From contig NZ_JALBGV010000015.1 of the NCBI RefSeq assembly GCF_023006505.1, positions 28,309 to 92,308 of the forward strand: DNA of 64,000 nucleotides, in the 5' to 3' direction. Positions 1 through 9,054 of the stretch are shown in pieces. The notes beneath the pieces are model-generated. The model ran no database searches and was not told the origin of the DNA. It saw nothing but the letters and a program-made list of their open reading frames with translations. The translations under genes were made by a program, and so were the position numbers. How positions within the stretch are numbered: position 1 is the first letter of the stretch; each line of letters starts with the position of its first letter. This stretch comes from Neorhizobium sp. SHOUNA12A (GTDB lineage: Bacteria; Pseudomonadota; Alphaproteobacteria; Rhizobiales; Rhizobiaceae).

Positions 1-151
1 TCTGAACGCGCTTCTGGGTTCAATGGGTGGAAAGTGGGAAATCCTGACGGCTTCGGCCTTCATAACGATCGTCGTGCCGATTATCGTCTTTTTCGCGCTT
101 CAGCGGTATCTCGTCCGCGGACTGCTTGCCGGCTCCGTCAAGGGCGGCTGA
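1..151 (+). CDS. aglG: Alpha-glucoside ABC transporter permease, C-terminal end (partial)
   Basis: This is the last 49 codons of a gene that begins before the window. The visible part has a hydrophobic transmembrane segment followed by a basic tail ending in ALQRYLVRGLLAGSVKGG, which is the typical end of a MalG/AglG-type sugar ABC permease. The C-terminal RGLLAGSVKG motif is common in inner-membrane permeases for oligosaccharides. It lies 28 bp upstream of an alpha-glucosidase and in front of the cognate ATPase, matching the rhizobial aglEFGAK operon. The symbol is inferred from this context because most of the protein is missing. Confidence 0.8.
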   Translation, partial: LNALLGSMGGKWEILTASAFITIVVPIIVFFALQRYLVRGLLAGSVKGG

Positions 152-179
152 TCAACATCGAACGACAACAGGATATTGA

Positions 180-1835
180 ATGAGCGTTTCAGCAGAAGCC
201 CCCGCAGCACCGGACAAGGACTGGTGGCGTGGGGCCGTTATTTATCAGATTTACCCGCGCTCCTACCAGGACTCGAACGGCGACGGCATCGGCGATCTGA
301 AGGGCATCACCGCCCGCCTGCCGCATGTCGCAGCGCTTGGCGCCGATGCGATCTGGATCTCGCCCTTCTTTCCGTCGCCGATGCGGGATTTCGGCTATGA
401 CGTCTCGAACTATACGGATGTCGATCCGATGTTCGGCTCGCTGTCGGATTTCGACGGTCTGATTTCCGAAGCGCACCGGCTCGGCATCAAGGTGATGATC
501 GATCTCGTGATGTCGCACAGCTCCGACCAGCACCACTGGTTCATCGAGAGCCGGTCGAGCCGCGTCAACCCCAAGTCGGACTGGTATGTCTGGGCCGACG
601 CCAAACCGGATGGCACGCCACCCAACAACTGGCTATCGATCTTCGGCGGGTCGGCCTGGCATTGGGACCCGACGCGCATGCAATATTACATGCACAACTT
701 CCTGACCTCGCAGCCGGATCTCAATCTGCACAATGCCGAAGTCCAGGATGCGCTGCTCGACATGACCCGCTTCTGGCTGAAGCGCGGCGTAGACGGGTTC
801 CGGCTCGACACGATCAACTTCTATTTCCACGACAAGGACCTGCGCGATAACCCGGCGCTCGATCCCTCGCGCCGTAACGCCTCCACCGCGCCGGCCGTGA
901 ACCCCTATAATTTCCAGGAGCATCTCTACGACAAGAACCGCCCGGAGAACCTGGAATTCCTGCGGCGTTTCCGCGCCGTGCTCGACGAGTTCCCGGCGAT
1001 CGCCGCCGTCGGCGAGGTTGGTGACAGCCAACGGGGCCTGGAGATCGTCGGCGAGTATACGTCCGGCAACGACAAGATGCAGATGTGCTACGCGTTCGAA
1101 TTCCTGGCGCCTGATCCGCTGACGCCGGCGCGTGTCTCCGAAGTGCAAAAGGCATTCTCTATCGCTGCACCGGATGGCTGGGCCTGCTGGGCCTTTTCCA
1201 ACCACGATGTGGTGCGCCATGTCAGCAGATGGGGCCACGACGTTCTCGATCGCGACAGTTACGCCAAGATGGCGTCCGCCATCCTGATGTCCCAGCGCGG
1301 CTCGGTCTGCATCTATCAGGGCGAGGAACTCGGATTGACCGAGGCCGACATCGCCTATGCCGACCTTCAGGATCCCTACGGCATTCAGTTCTGGCCGGAA
1401 TTCAAGGGCCGCGACGGTTGCCGCACGCCGATGGTCTGGGACAGCCAAGCACTGCAGGCTGGCTTCTCCACGGCGGAGAAAACCTGGCTGCCTATCCCGG
1501 TCGAGCATCAGCTTCGGGCCGTCGGCGCTCAGTACGGCGATCCAGCATCTGTTCTGGAACAGTACCGACGGTTCCTCGCCTTCCGCAAGCAGCACCCGGC
1601 TTTTGCCAAGGGCGAGATCAAATTCCTGGCCGAGGACGGCGCCGTTCTCGGCTACAAGCGCCAATACGGCAACGAGACGGTGCTCTGCCTATTCAACATG
1701 AGCGCGGCGGAAACGGCAACCGAGCTGCCGACCGGCGATTGGGAAGTGCTGACTGGCCACGGCTTCGACAGTGGGCTGGAAGGCAGGCGAGTGGAGCTAC
1801 CGGCCTGGGGGGCGTTCTTCGCCCATCACGCATAA
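180..1835 (+). CDS. aglA: Alpha-glucosidase, GH13 family
   Basis: Cytoplasmic hydrolase of 551 residues that cleaves alpha-glucosides such as maltose, sucrose or trehalose after uptake. The GH13 barrel motifs are visible: the region I variant DLVMSHSSDQHHWF near residues 108-121, GFRLDT with the nucleophile Asp about residue 210, GEVGD with the acid/base Glu about 279, and the NHD triad at 341-343. The usual Asn of the DxVxNH motif is Ser here (MSHSS), a small deviation. The gene sits between the transporter permease and its ATPase, in the same order as the Sinorhizobium agl operon, so it is probably co-transcribed with the importer. Substrate specificity cannot be read from the sequence. Confidence 0.92.
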   Translation: MSVSAEAPAAPDKDWWRGAVIYQIYPRSYQDSNGDGIGDLKGITARLPHVAALGADAIWISPFFPSPMRDFGYDVSNYTDVDPMFGSLSDFDGLISEAHRLGIKVMIDLVMSHSSDQHHWFIESRSSRVNPKSDWYVWADAKPDGTPPNNWLSIFGGSAWHWDPTRMQYYMHNFLTSQPDLNLHNAEVQDALLDMTRFWLKRGVDGFRLDTINFYFHDKDLRDNPALDPSRRNASTAPAVNPYNFQEHLYDKNRPENLEFLRRFRAVLDEFPAIAAVGEVGDSQRGLEIVGEYTSGNDKMQMCYAFEFLAPDPLTPARVSEVQKAFSIAAPDGWACWAFSNHDVVRHVSRWGHDVLDRDSYAKMASAILMSQRGSVCIYQGEELGLTEADIAYADLQDPYGIQFWPEFKGRDGCRTPMVWDSQALQAGFSTAEKTWLPIPVEHQLRAVGAQYGDPASVLEQYRRFLAFRKQHPAFAKGEIKFLAEDGAVLGYKRQYGNETVLCLFNMSAAETATELPTGDWEVLTGHGFDSGLEGRRVELPAWGAFFAHHA

Positions 1836-1853
1836 CGATAAAGGGGAGGAATC

Positions 1854-2942
1854 ATGGCTGGCGTCATTCTGAAAGATATCCGCAAGGCCTATGGCCAAGT
1901 GAAGGTGCTGCACGGGATCGACCTGGAGATCAACCAGGGCGAGTTCGTGGTGTTTGTTGGGCCGTCCGGTTGCGGCAAGTCCACGCTGCTGCGGATGATC
2001 TCCGGCCTTGAAAGCATCACCGCCGGCGAGATGTTCATCGATGGCCAGGTCGTCAATGACGTGCCGCCGTCGCGGCGCGGCATCGCCATGGTCTTCCAAT
2101 CCTACGCGCTTTATCCGCATATGACGGTCTATGACAACATGGCCTTCGGCATGCGGATCGCCAAGGAAAGCCGTGACGAGATCGACCGCCGGGTGCGCGC
2201 GGCGGCCGATATCCTCCAGCTCACGCCCTATCTCGACCGCCTTCCGAAGGCGCTGTCCGGCGGCCAGCGCCAGCGCGTCGCCATCGGTCGCGCCATCTGC
2301 CGCGATCCGAAGGTGTTTCTGTTCGACGAACCGCTTTCCAATCTCGACGCCGCACTGCGCGTCGCCACCCGCATCGAGATCGCCAAGCTGAAGGATTCAA
2401 TGCCGGATACGACGATGGTTTACGTGACGCACGACCAGGTGGAGGCGATGACGCTCGCCGATCGCATCGTCGTGCTCTCGGCCGGCCGCATCGAACAGGT
2501 CGGCGCCCCGCTCGAACTCTACGAGCGGCCGCAGAACCTCTTCGTCGCCCGCTTCATCGGCTCGCCGGCGATGAATATCATCCCGGCCACCATTGCCGAA
2601 ACCGGCGAGATGACCGCGGTTGCGCTGAAGGGTGGAAAATCAGTGCGCATGCCGGTGCCGACGGCGGCTTCGGAAAAGGGCAAGACGGCCAGTTTCGGGG
2701 TGCGGCCGGAAGATTTGTCGATTGCCTCGGGCGAGGACTACCTCTTCGAAGGCCAGATCGGGATCATCGAGGCGCTCGGCGAGGTGACGCTACTTTACAT
2801 CGAAGGATTGGCTGATCAGGAGCCGATCATCGCCAAGATCCCCGGCATTCTGCAGGTGAAGAAGGGCGAGACGATGCGCTTCTCAGCAGACCTCAAGAAA
2901 CTGCACCTTTTCGATGCAGAAGGTAAGGCCTACCGCATCTAG
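1854..2942 (+). CDS. aglK: Alpha-glucoside ABC transporter ATP-binding protein
   Basis: ATPase subunit (362 residues) energising the alpha-glucoside importer at the inner membrane. Walker A GPSGCGKST is at residues 36-44, the ABC signature LSGGQRQR starts at about 134, Walker B FLFDEP is near 155-160 and the switch His is in VTHDQ. The last ~120 residues form a TOBE/MalK-type regulatory region (FGVRPEDL). It starts 18 bp after aglA with a GGGGAGG ribosome site, so it belongs to the agl operon. It is a MalK/UgpC-class ATPase; the sugar assignment rests on the neighbours. Confidence 0.92.
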   Translation: MAGVILKDIRKAYGQVKVLHGIDLEINQGEFVVFVGPSGCGKSTLLRMISGLESITAGEMFIDGQVVNDVPPSRRGIAMVFQSYALYPHMTVYDNMAFGMRIAKESRDEIDRRVRAAADILQLTPYLDRLPKALSGGQRQRVAIGRAICRDPKVFLFDEPLSNLDAALRVATRIEIAKLKDSMPDTTMVYVTHDQVEAMTLADRIVVLSAGRIEQVGAPLELYERPQNLFVARFIGSPAMNIIPATIAETGEMTAVALKGGKSVRMPVPTAASEKGKTASFGVRPEDLSIASGEDYLFEGQIGIIEALGEVTLLYIEGLADQEPIIAKIPGILQVKKGETMRFSADLKKLHLFDAEGKAYRI

Positions 2943-3065
2943 GAGTAACCATCCGTTTACTGTGATCTTGCGATATGCAATTGGAGTTGTTCTGATTTGG
3001 GACTTCAAAACTCTCTGTTAAATTTCGCCGGCTAGGCTTCTCCTGTAAAGCAATGGAGGGATGTC

Positions 3066-3476
3066 GTGAGCGCGGCTCCAAGTAACAAAAATCACTTTTT
3101 GAACAAGGAAGAGTCTTTCATGTACGACCGGGAAGCCCGGTTCAAAATGGAAGACACGATGAATGCGGCGCGGATCGAATATACCGAAAATGGCGTGATG
3201 AACATGGCGCAGCGTCGCTGCGACGTCATTCGGATCTCGATGAGCGGCGCCGTTCTCGGCATCCTGACCCAATATAATCTGCCGAAGCAGTTTTATCTCG
3301 ACATTCCCGACGCGCGCATTTCCAAGGTCGGTTGCCTGCTGATGCGCACCAATGCCAACAACACGATCGAGGTTCGTTTCCTGTCTCTTCTCACCAAGAA
3401 GGAGCTTGATCGCATCTTCATATTCTCGACGCATCCGAACCATCGCGACCGGACGATGGATATCCGCTCCTGGTAA
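3066..3476 (+). CDS. PilZ-like domain protein
   Basis: Small soluble protein. From about residue 50 it carries the shape of a PilZ domain: an RR pair, then ISMSGAVLG in place of the usual DxSxxGA, then a beta-rich half ending VEVRFL-like. The canonical RxxxR and D/NxSxxG c-di-GMP motifs are incomplete, so ligand binding is doubtful. Two starts are plausible: GTG at 3066 after GGAGGG (136 residues), or ATG at 3120 after AAGGAAGAG (118 residues, beginning MYDREARF). The second start removes a low-complexity N-terminus. A terminator follows at 3502. It sits between agl and edd but nothing links it to sugar metabolism. Confidence 0.6.
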   Translation: MSAAPSNKNHFLNKEESFMYDREARFKMEDTMNAARIEYTENGVMNMAQRRCDVIRISMSGAVLGILTQYNLPKQFYLDIPDARISKVGCLLMRTNANNTIEVRFLSLLTKKELDRIFIFSTHPNHRDRTMDIRSW

Positions 3477-3501
3477 CGCGGCTCGTGGCTTGACATGGAA
3501 G

Positions 3502-3527
3502 CGGCGGCTCCAGGGCCGCCGTTTTTG
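3502..3527 (+). terminator. Rho-independent terminator after the PilZ-like gene
   Basis: Stem CGGCGGC (3502-3508), loop TCCAGG, stem GCCGCCG (3515-3521), followed directly by TTTTTG. It lies 25 bp after the stop codon and separates the gene from the convergent edd. Confidence 0.8.
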
Positions 3528-3549
3528 TTTCTACCGGCAATCGGCCTGT

Positions 3550-5367
3550 TTACGCAAACACGCTGGCGCCCATGTCCGCGGTGCCGACATGGCGGCGGAA
3601 GGGGGCGAAGAGTTCGCGGCCCATGCCGAACTCATTGTCGGAAAGGTCGACGACGACCGGTGTACGAGCCTCAAACTCCGCGGCGTCCACCAGCACTTCC
3701 AGTGTGCCTGCGACAGCGTCGAGGCGGATCATGTCGCCGTCCTTGATCTTGGCGATCGGGCCGCCATCGCAGGCTTCCGGGGTGATGTGGATTGCCGCCG
3801 GCACCTTGCCGGAGGCGCCGGACATGCGCCCGTCGGTCACTAACGCCACCTTGAACCCACGGTCCTGCAGCACGCCGAGCGGCGGGGTGAGGCGGTGCAG
3901 TTCCGGCATGCCGTTCGCCTTCGGTCCCTGGAAGCGGACGACGGCGATGAAATCCTTGTTGAGCTCGCCGCGCTTGAACGCTTCCTGCAGCCCATGTTGG
4001 TCGTGGAAGACGATCGCCGGCGCTTGGATGATGTGGCGTTCCGGCTTGACGGCGGAAATCTTGATGACCGCCTTGCCGAGGTTGCCCTTCAGCATCTTGA
4101 GGCCACCATTTGACTGGAAGGGGGTCTCGATCGGCGCCAGGACTTTCAGATCGCCGCTCTGATCCGGGATCGCTTCGCGGGTGACCTGACCGTTGGCGTC
4201 CAACTTCGCCTCGACCGTATAGGCTTCCAGCCCATGGCCGAAGACCGTGCGCACGTCGTCATGCACCATGCCAGTCTTCAGGAGCTGTTTGATCAGGAAG
4301 CCCATTCCGCCGGCGGCATGAAAATGGTTCACGTCGGCAAGCCCGTTCGGATAGACGCGCGCAAGCAACGGCACCACGTCGGAGAGCTCGGAAATATCCT
4401 GCCAGGTCAGCAGGATGCCGGCAGCGCGGGCCATGGCGACGAGGTGGAGGGTGTGATTGGTCGATCCGCCGGTCGCATGCAGGCCGACGACGCCGTTGAC
4501 CACGGAGCGCTCGTCAATCATCTCGCCGGCAGGCGTGAATTCATTGCCGAGCGCCGTAATCGCCAGCGCCCGCTTGGCGGCCTCGCGGGTCAGCGCTTCG
4601 CGCAGCGGCGTGCCCGGATTGACGAAGGAGGCGCCGGGCATGTGGAAGCCCATGATCTCCATCAGCATCTGGTTGGAATTGGCGGTGCCGTAGAAGGTGC
4701 AGGTGCCGGGGCCGTGATAGGATTTCGATTCCGCCTCGAGCAGTTCGGCGCGGCCGACCTTGCCCTCCGCATAAAGCTGGCGGATGCGCGACTTCTCGTC
4801 GTTCGGAAGCCCCGTGGTCATCGGGCCGGTGGGAATGAAGACGGAGGGCAGGTGCCCGAAGCTGAGCGCCGCGATGACCAGGCCCGGCACGATCTTGTCG
4901 CAGATGCCGAGGAAGACGGCCGCGTCGAACATGTTGTGCGACAGGCCGATGCCGGCCGCCATGGCGATCGCATCGCGCGAGAACAGCGACAGTTCCATGC
5001 CCGGTTGCCCTTGGGTGACGCCGTCGCACATGGCCGGCACGCCACCGGCGACCTGGGCGATGCCACCGGCTTCCCGTGCCGCCTCGCGAATGATCGGCGG
5101 GAAGGTCTCATAGGGCTGGTGCGCCGAGAGCATGTCGTTATAGGCGGTGATGATGCCGAGGTTCGGGATGACGTCTCCTGCAAGCGCGTCCTTCTCGGCG
5201 GGGGAACAGACCGCAAAGCCATGGGCGAGATTGCCGCAGGAGAGCGTCGATCTGTGTGGCCCCTGCGTAGCCGCCCGCCGCACACGGTCGAGATAGGCCT
5301 CGCGATGGGGTTTCGAGCGTTCGACGATACGGGCGGTGATTGCCTCGATGCTGGAATGAGCGGCCAT
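3550..5367 (-). CDS. edd: Phosphogluconate dehydratase
   Basis: First committed enzyme of the Entner-Doudoroff pathway, dehydrating 6-phosphogluconate to KDPG in the cytoplasm. The 605-residue length is normal for Edd of the IlvD/Edd family. Iron-sulfur ligand candidates are Cys in AMCDGVTQG (about 114) and GICDKIVPG (about 156), and the family signature [11 protein letters not shown] is present mid-protein. The C-terminal domain has [18 protein letters not shown]. It is the last gene of a zwf-pgl-edd set on the reverse strand, with 97 bp between pgl and edd. In rhizobia this pathway is the main route for sugars, which fits the adjoining agl operon. Confidence 0.96.
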   Translation of the reverse strand: MAAHSSIEAITARIVERSKPHREAYLDRVRRAATQGPHRSTLSCGNLAHGFAVCSPAEKDALAGDVIPNLGIITAYNDMLSAHQPYETFPPIIREAAREAGGIAQVAGGVPAMCDGVTQGQPGMELSLFSRDAIAMAAGIGLSHNMFDAAVFLGICDKIVPGLVIAALSFGHLPSVFIPTGPMTTGLPNDEKSRIRQLYAEGKVGRAELLEAESKSYHGPGTCTFYGTANSNQMLMEIMGFHMPGASFVNPGTPLREALTREAAKRALAITALGNEFTPAGEMIDERSVVNGVVGLHATGGSTNHTLHLVAMARAAGILLTWQDISELSDVVPLLARVYPNGLADVNHFHAAGGMGFLIKQLLKTGMVHDDVRTVFGHGLEAYTVEAKLDANGQVTREAIPDQSGDLKVLAPIETPFQSNGGLKMLKGNLGKAVIKISAVKPERHIIQAPAIVFHDQHGLQEAFKRGELNKDFIAVVRFQGPKANGMPELHRLTPPLGVLQDRGFKVALVTDGRMSGASGKVPAAIHITPEACDGGPIAKIKDGDMIRLDAVAGTLEVLVDAAEFEARTPVVVDLSDNEFGMGRELFAPFRRHVGTADMGASVFA

Positions 5368-5464
5368 GGTCTTGTCCTCTTGTGCTCAACCCCGGCTTGG
5401 GAGGGACAGGACCTTGGGGAGGGCCCTAAGCCACCGGGATTGCTCGCGTTGAAAAGTCGGCGCT

Positions 5465-6163
5465 TTAAGGCGCCCAGAAAATCTGCAGCGGCGATGCGGC
5501 GCGGTTGAGCACGGCGCGGATCGGCATGTCCGTTTCGTCGGAGCCGGCCTTTGCCGCTTCGAGCACGTCCTTCTTGCCCTGGCCTTCGATATGCAGCGCC
5601 AGGAAACGGGCATCCGAAAGGCTGGCGAACGAGAAGGTCAGTCGCTCTTCGCCGGCACCTTCCGCCTGCATCGTCAGAACGCCGCGCGGCCCGGAAAGAT
5701 CGAGTGCTCGGGCAAGATTATTCCCATGCGGGAAAAAGGATGCCGTGTGGCCGTCGCCGCCCATGCCGAGGATCGCCACGTCGAAAGGATGGCCGATACC
5801 GGCGGTCTTTTCGGTCGCGATCACGGCCGCTTCATCGATCGACGGCGCCTCGTAGTAGAGCGGGATGAAATGTGCCGTCGCCGCCTTGTCCTTCAGAAGA
5901 TGCGTCGACACCAGAAGGTGGTTGGAACGCGAGCTGTCCGCCGGCACGAACCGTTCGTCGACCAGCGTCACCGAAACCTTGCCCCAGTCGATATCGCGGG
6001 TCGCCAGCGCCTCGAAGAACTTCTTCGGCGTCGAACCGCCCGAAACTGCGATCGAGGCCGCGCCCCGGTCGCGGATCGCTGTTTCAAGATGTGCCGCAAC
6101 CTCGTCCGCCAGGCTGGCGGCGAGGGCTGCGGCATCCGCAAATTCATGCATCTTCGCGGTCAT
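5465..6163 (-). CDS. pgl: 6-phosphogluconolactonase
   Basis: Hydrolyses 6-phosphogluconolactone to 6-phosphogluconate, the step between Zwf and Edd. The DevB/SOL-type fold is shown by AVSGGSTPKKFFEAL near the N-terminus, VTLVDERFVPADSSRSNH, and GMGGDGHTASFFPH in the centre. I place the start at ATG 6163 (232 residues, beginning MTAKMHEF), preceded by GAGGGTTGAGGG. A TTG at 6172 would overlap the zwf stop codon, so the two genes are almost certainly translationally coupled. Confidence 0.93.
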   Translation of the reverse strand: MTAKMHEFADAAALAASLADEVAAHLETAIRDRGAASIAVSGGSTPKKFFEALATRDIDWGKVSVTLVDERFVPADSSRSNHLLVSTHLLKDKAATAHFIPLYYEAPSIDEAAVIATEKTAGIGHPFDVAILGMGGDGHTASFFPHGNNLARALDLSGPRGVLTMQAEGAGEERLTFSFASLSDARFLALHIEGQGKKDVLEAAKAGSDETDMPIRAVLNRAASPLQIFWAP

Positions 6164-6168
6164 GACCC

Positions 6169-7641
6169 TCAACCCTCATGCCATGTCCGGCCGTCGCGCT
6201 CGATGAGGGCGATGGCCTGGCTCGGACCCCAGGTGCCGGCGGTGTAACCCTGCACCTGCTGGCCGGCGGCTTCCCAGCCTTTGAGGATCGGATCCACCCA
6301 GCGCCATGCGGCTTCCACCTCGTCGCGGCGCATGAACAGCGTCTGGTTGGAGCGGATCGTGTCGGTGAGCAGCCGCTCGTAGGCGTCCGGATTGCGCACC
6401 GAGAAGGCTTCCGCAAAGCTCATGTCGAGCGACACATTGCGCAGCCGCATGCCGCCCGGGCCCGGATCCTTAATCATCAGCGACTGCTTGACGCCTTCGT
6501 CCGGCTGCAGGCGGATGATCAGCTGGTTGGCCGAAATGCGCCCGGCAGCCGCATCGAAGATATTGTGCGGGATCGGCTTGAAGGTGATGACGATCTCGGA
6601 CATGCGCGCTGCAAGCCGCTTGCCGGTGCGGATGTAGAAGGGAACGCCGGCCCAGCGCCAGTTGCCGATCTCGGCCTTGATGGCGACGAAGGTCTCGGTG
6701 TTGGAAATGCCGCCTTCGAGTTCGTCGAGATAACCCTTGACCGGACCGCCCGCGGATGCGCCGGCGCGGTACTGGCCTCGCACCGTCATCTGCTCGACAT
6801 TGGCCTCGGTGATCGGCTTCAGGGCGCGCAGCACCTTGAGCTTCTCGTCGCGCACCGACTCCGAATTCATGGAGGAGGGCACTTCCATGGCGACAAGGCA
6901 GAGGAGCTGCAGGATGTGGTTCTGCACCATGTCGCGGAGCGCACCCGCCGTATCGTAATAACCGGCGCGGCCTTCTAGGCCGACGGCTTCGGCGACCGTG
7001 ATTTGCACGTGGTCGATATGGTCGGCGTTCCACAGCGGCTCATAAAGCGCGTTGGCGAAACGCAGCGCCATCAGGTTCTGCACCGTCTCCTTGCCGAGAT
7101 AGTGGTCGATGCGGAAAATCTGGTCTTCGTGGAAGGCCTTGCCGATCATGTCGTTGAGCTGCAGCGCCGATGCGAGGTCGCGGCCGATCGGCTTTTCGAC
7201 GACGATGCGGGTCGACCTGGTGATCAGCTTGTGGTCACGGATCTTTTCGGAAATCGGGCCGAAAATGCCCGGCGCCACGGCCAGATAGAAGACGCGGATA
7301 CGCTCCTTGCCATCGTCGAGCAGTTTCTTCAGTTCCGCCCAGCCTCCTTCGGCCTTTGCATCGACCGAGATGTAATAGATCCGCTGGAGGAATTTCTGGA
7401 CTTCCGCTTCGTCGTATTCGCCCTGCTTCAGATGCTCTTTCAGGGCATCCTGGGCGAACTTGCGGTAATCCTCGTGCGAAAGCGCGCTGCGCGAGGCGCC
7501 GATGATGCGGGTTGGCTCGGTGAACTGCCCCTCGATCTGCCGGTGGTAGAGGGCCGGAAGGAGCTTGCGTTCCGCAAGGTCGCCGGTACCGCCGAACACG
7601 ATACAATCAAAGGGTTCAACTGGGATGATCTGGCTGCTCAT
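6169..7641 (-). CDS. zwf: Glucose-6-phosphate 1-dehydrogenase
   Basis: Oxidises glucose-6-phosphate with NADP (or NAD) and feeds the Entner-Doudoroff and pentose phosphate routes. The nucleotide-binding motif [17 protein letters not shown] is at residues 16-32 and the substrate/catalytic motif [13 protein letters not shown] is at 177-189. Starting at ATG 7641 (MSSQIIPV) gives 490 residues, the usual length. The open frame extends 43 codons further upstream, but that stretch is unlike the family. It is the first gene of the zwf-pgl-edd operon and its stop overlaps the start region of pgl. Confidence 0.95.
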   Translation of the reverse strand: MSSQIIPVEPFDCIVFGGTGDLAERKLLPALYHRQIEGQFTEPTRIIGASRSALSHEDYRKFAQDALKEHLKQGEYDEAEVQKFLQRIYYISVDAKAEGGWAELKKLLDDGKERIRVFYLAVAPGIFGPISEKIRDHKLITRSTRIVVEKPIGRDLASALQLNDMIGKAFHEDQIFRIDHYLGKETVQNLMALRFANALYEPLWNADHIDHVQITVAEAVGLEGRAGYYDTAGALRDMVQNHILQLLCLVAMEVPSSMNSESVRDEKLKVLRALKPITEANVEQMTVRGQYRAGASAGGPVKGYLDELEGGISNTETFVAIKAEIGNWRWAGVPFYIRTGKRLAARMSEIVITFKPIPHNIFDAAAGRISANQLIIRLQPDEGVKQSLMIKDPGPGGMRLRNVSLDMSFAEAFSVRNPDAYERLLTDTIRSNQTLFMRRDEVEAAWRWVDPILKGWEAAGQQVQGYTAGTWGPSQAIALIERDGRTWHEG

Positions 7642-7742
7642 CGCTGTTCTTTCGTCCTGCATGGTTGGGTGCATACTTATTCTAATCGATTTAAAAACGC
7701 TAGCCCGAATTGGCTTCCGAAGTGTGTTGCGGACCCCTCTTG

Positions 7743-9044
7743 TCAGAGCCTGTCGCGCAGCGCAAACCACGTGAGGGCGAGGAAAAGCAGTGGGGTCCGC
7801 ATGTGACGCCCGCCTGGGAAGGCGGGAATTTTGAGTGCGGCGAGGTGGTCGAGATCCGTCGCCTTGCCGCCGACCATATCAGCATAAAGTTTGCCACAAT
7901 AGTTTGACAGCATCACACCATGGCCGGAATAACCGCCGATCGAGGTGACGCCGGGCATGACTTCGCGCACGAAAGGCTGGCGCGGCATGGTGATCCCGAC
8001 ATTTCCGCCCCAGGCATGGGTGATTTCAACGCCCTTCAGCGCCGGGTAGGTGTCGACGATCTGCCTGCGGATGGCCGTCGCGGTGTCCGCCGGATTGCTT
8101 GAGGTATAGACCTCCCGGCCGCCGAACAGCAGCCGATTGTCCCGGCTCTTGCGGAAATAGCGCACCACGAACCGCGAATCAGCAACGGCCTCGCCACCGG
8201 GAAGGACGGACGGAAAATCGTCGAGCGGCGCGGTCGCGGCGATGAAGGAGCCGATTGGCATGATATGCGCGGATGTAACCGGTTCGAGATCGCCGATATA
8301 GGCATTGGTGGCGATCAGCACCCGGTCGGCAGTCAGCGTGCCCCTGGGCGTCCGGACCAGGATCTTGCCGCCCGGTCCATTTCTGGTTTTTTCGATGCCC
8401 GTGGCGCGGGTCATCTCGAAAATCTGCGCGCCGGCCGCCTGCGCCACCCCGGCAAGTCCGACCAGCAGCTTCAGCGGCTGGATATGGCCGGTGCCGGTAT
8501 CGCGCACCCCGCAATAATAATCTTTCGTGCCGAGCCGCTCGGCAGTCTCCCGGCCATCCATGAAGGAGATGTGCGGATAACCGTAGCGCTCCGCTGCGAT
8601 CTCGGCGGTCGCCCGATAATCCTTCTCGTGGCCCCGTTTGTGGGAAACGTTCATCTGTCCCGGCATGTACTCCATGTCGATGCCGTGGGTCTCGGCAAAG
8701 TCGAGGAGATGCCGCTTGGCGTTTTCGGCCATGTCGAACAGTGCCCTGGAGCGCTCGTAGCCGATCTCCTTTTCAAGATCCTCCGGCCACCAGCGCTGTC
8801 CGGTTCCCATCTGTCCGCCATTGCGGCCGGAGGCGCCGTCGCCGAACCGGCTGGCCTCGATCAGTGCGACGGAGATGCCCGCCTTTGCCAGATTGTAGGC
8901 TGCCTGCAGGCCGGTATAGCCGCCGCCGATGACCGCCACGTCGACCGTCTTCGATCCGTCGAGCGCCGGATAGGTCGGCCGCTCGCGGACTGTTGCCTGA
9001 TACCAGGAAATCCCCGGTGCGATCGGGCTCTGCCATTCATCCAA
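7743..9044 (-). CDS. puuB: FAD-dependent gamma-glutamylputrescine oxidase
   Basis: A DAO-family flavoenzyme of 433 residues. The dinucleotide-binding motif DVAVIGGGYTGLQAA lies near residue 35 and is followed by GASGRNGGQMGTG, typical of PuuB/OrdL oxidases. The C-terminus IPAFPGGRHMRTPLLFLALTWFALRDRL is a family hallmark. I choose TTG 9044 as start, with GAGGG just upstream inside the end of the preceding gene; an upstream extension would overlap that gene by 120 bp in a poorly conserved frame. The overlap with a gamma-glutamylputrescine synthetase gene supports oxidation of gamma-glutamylputrescine during putrescine breakdown. Other gamma-glutamylated amines are possible substrates. Confidence 0.8.
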   Translation of the reverse strand: MDEWQSPIAPGISWYQATVRERPTYPALDGSKTVDVAVIGGGYTGLQAAYNLAKAGISVALIEASRFGDGASGRNGGQMGTGQRWWPEDLEKEIGYERSRALFDMAENAKRHLLDFAETHGIDMEYMPGQMNVSHKRGHEKDYRATAEIAAERYGYPHISFMDGRETAERLGTKDYYCGVRDTGTGHIQPLKLLVGLAGVAQAAGAQIFEMTRATGIEKTRNGPGGKILVRTPRGTLTADRVLIATNAYIGDLEPVTSAHIMPIGSFIAATAPLDDFPSVLPGGEAVADSRFVVRYFRKSRDNRLLFGGREVYTSSNPADTATAIRRQIVDTYPALKGVEITHAWGGNVGITMPRQPFVREVMPGVTSIGGYSGHGVMLSNYCGKLYADMVGGKATDLDHLAALKIPAFPGGRHMRTPLLFLALTWFALRDRL

Positions 9045-9054
9045 CGAGCAGCCC

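Noticed and set aside
4234..5508. Long forward frame (424 codons) opposite edd
   Set aside because: It lies antisense to a clear dehydratase gene; the translation is Arg/His/Asp-rich without family features. High-GC codon use opens such frames.
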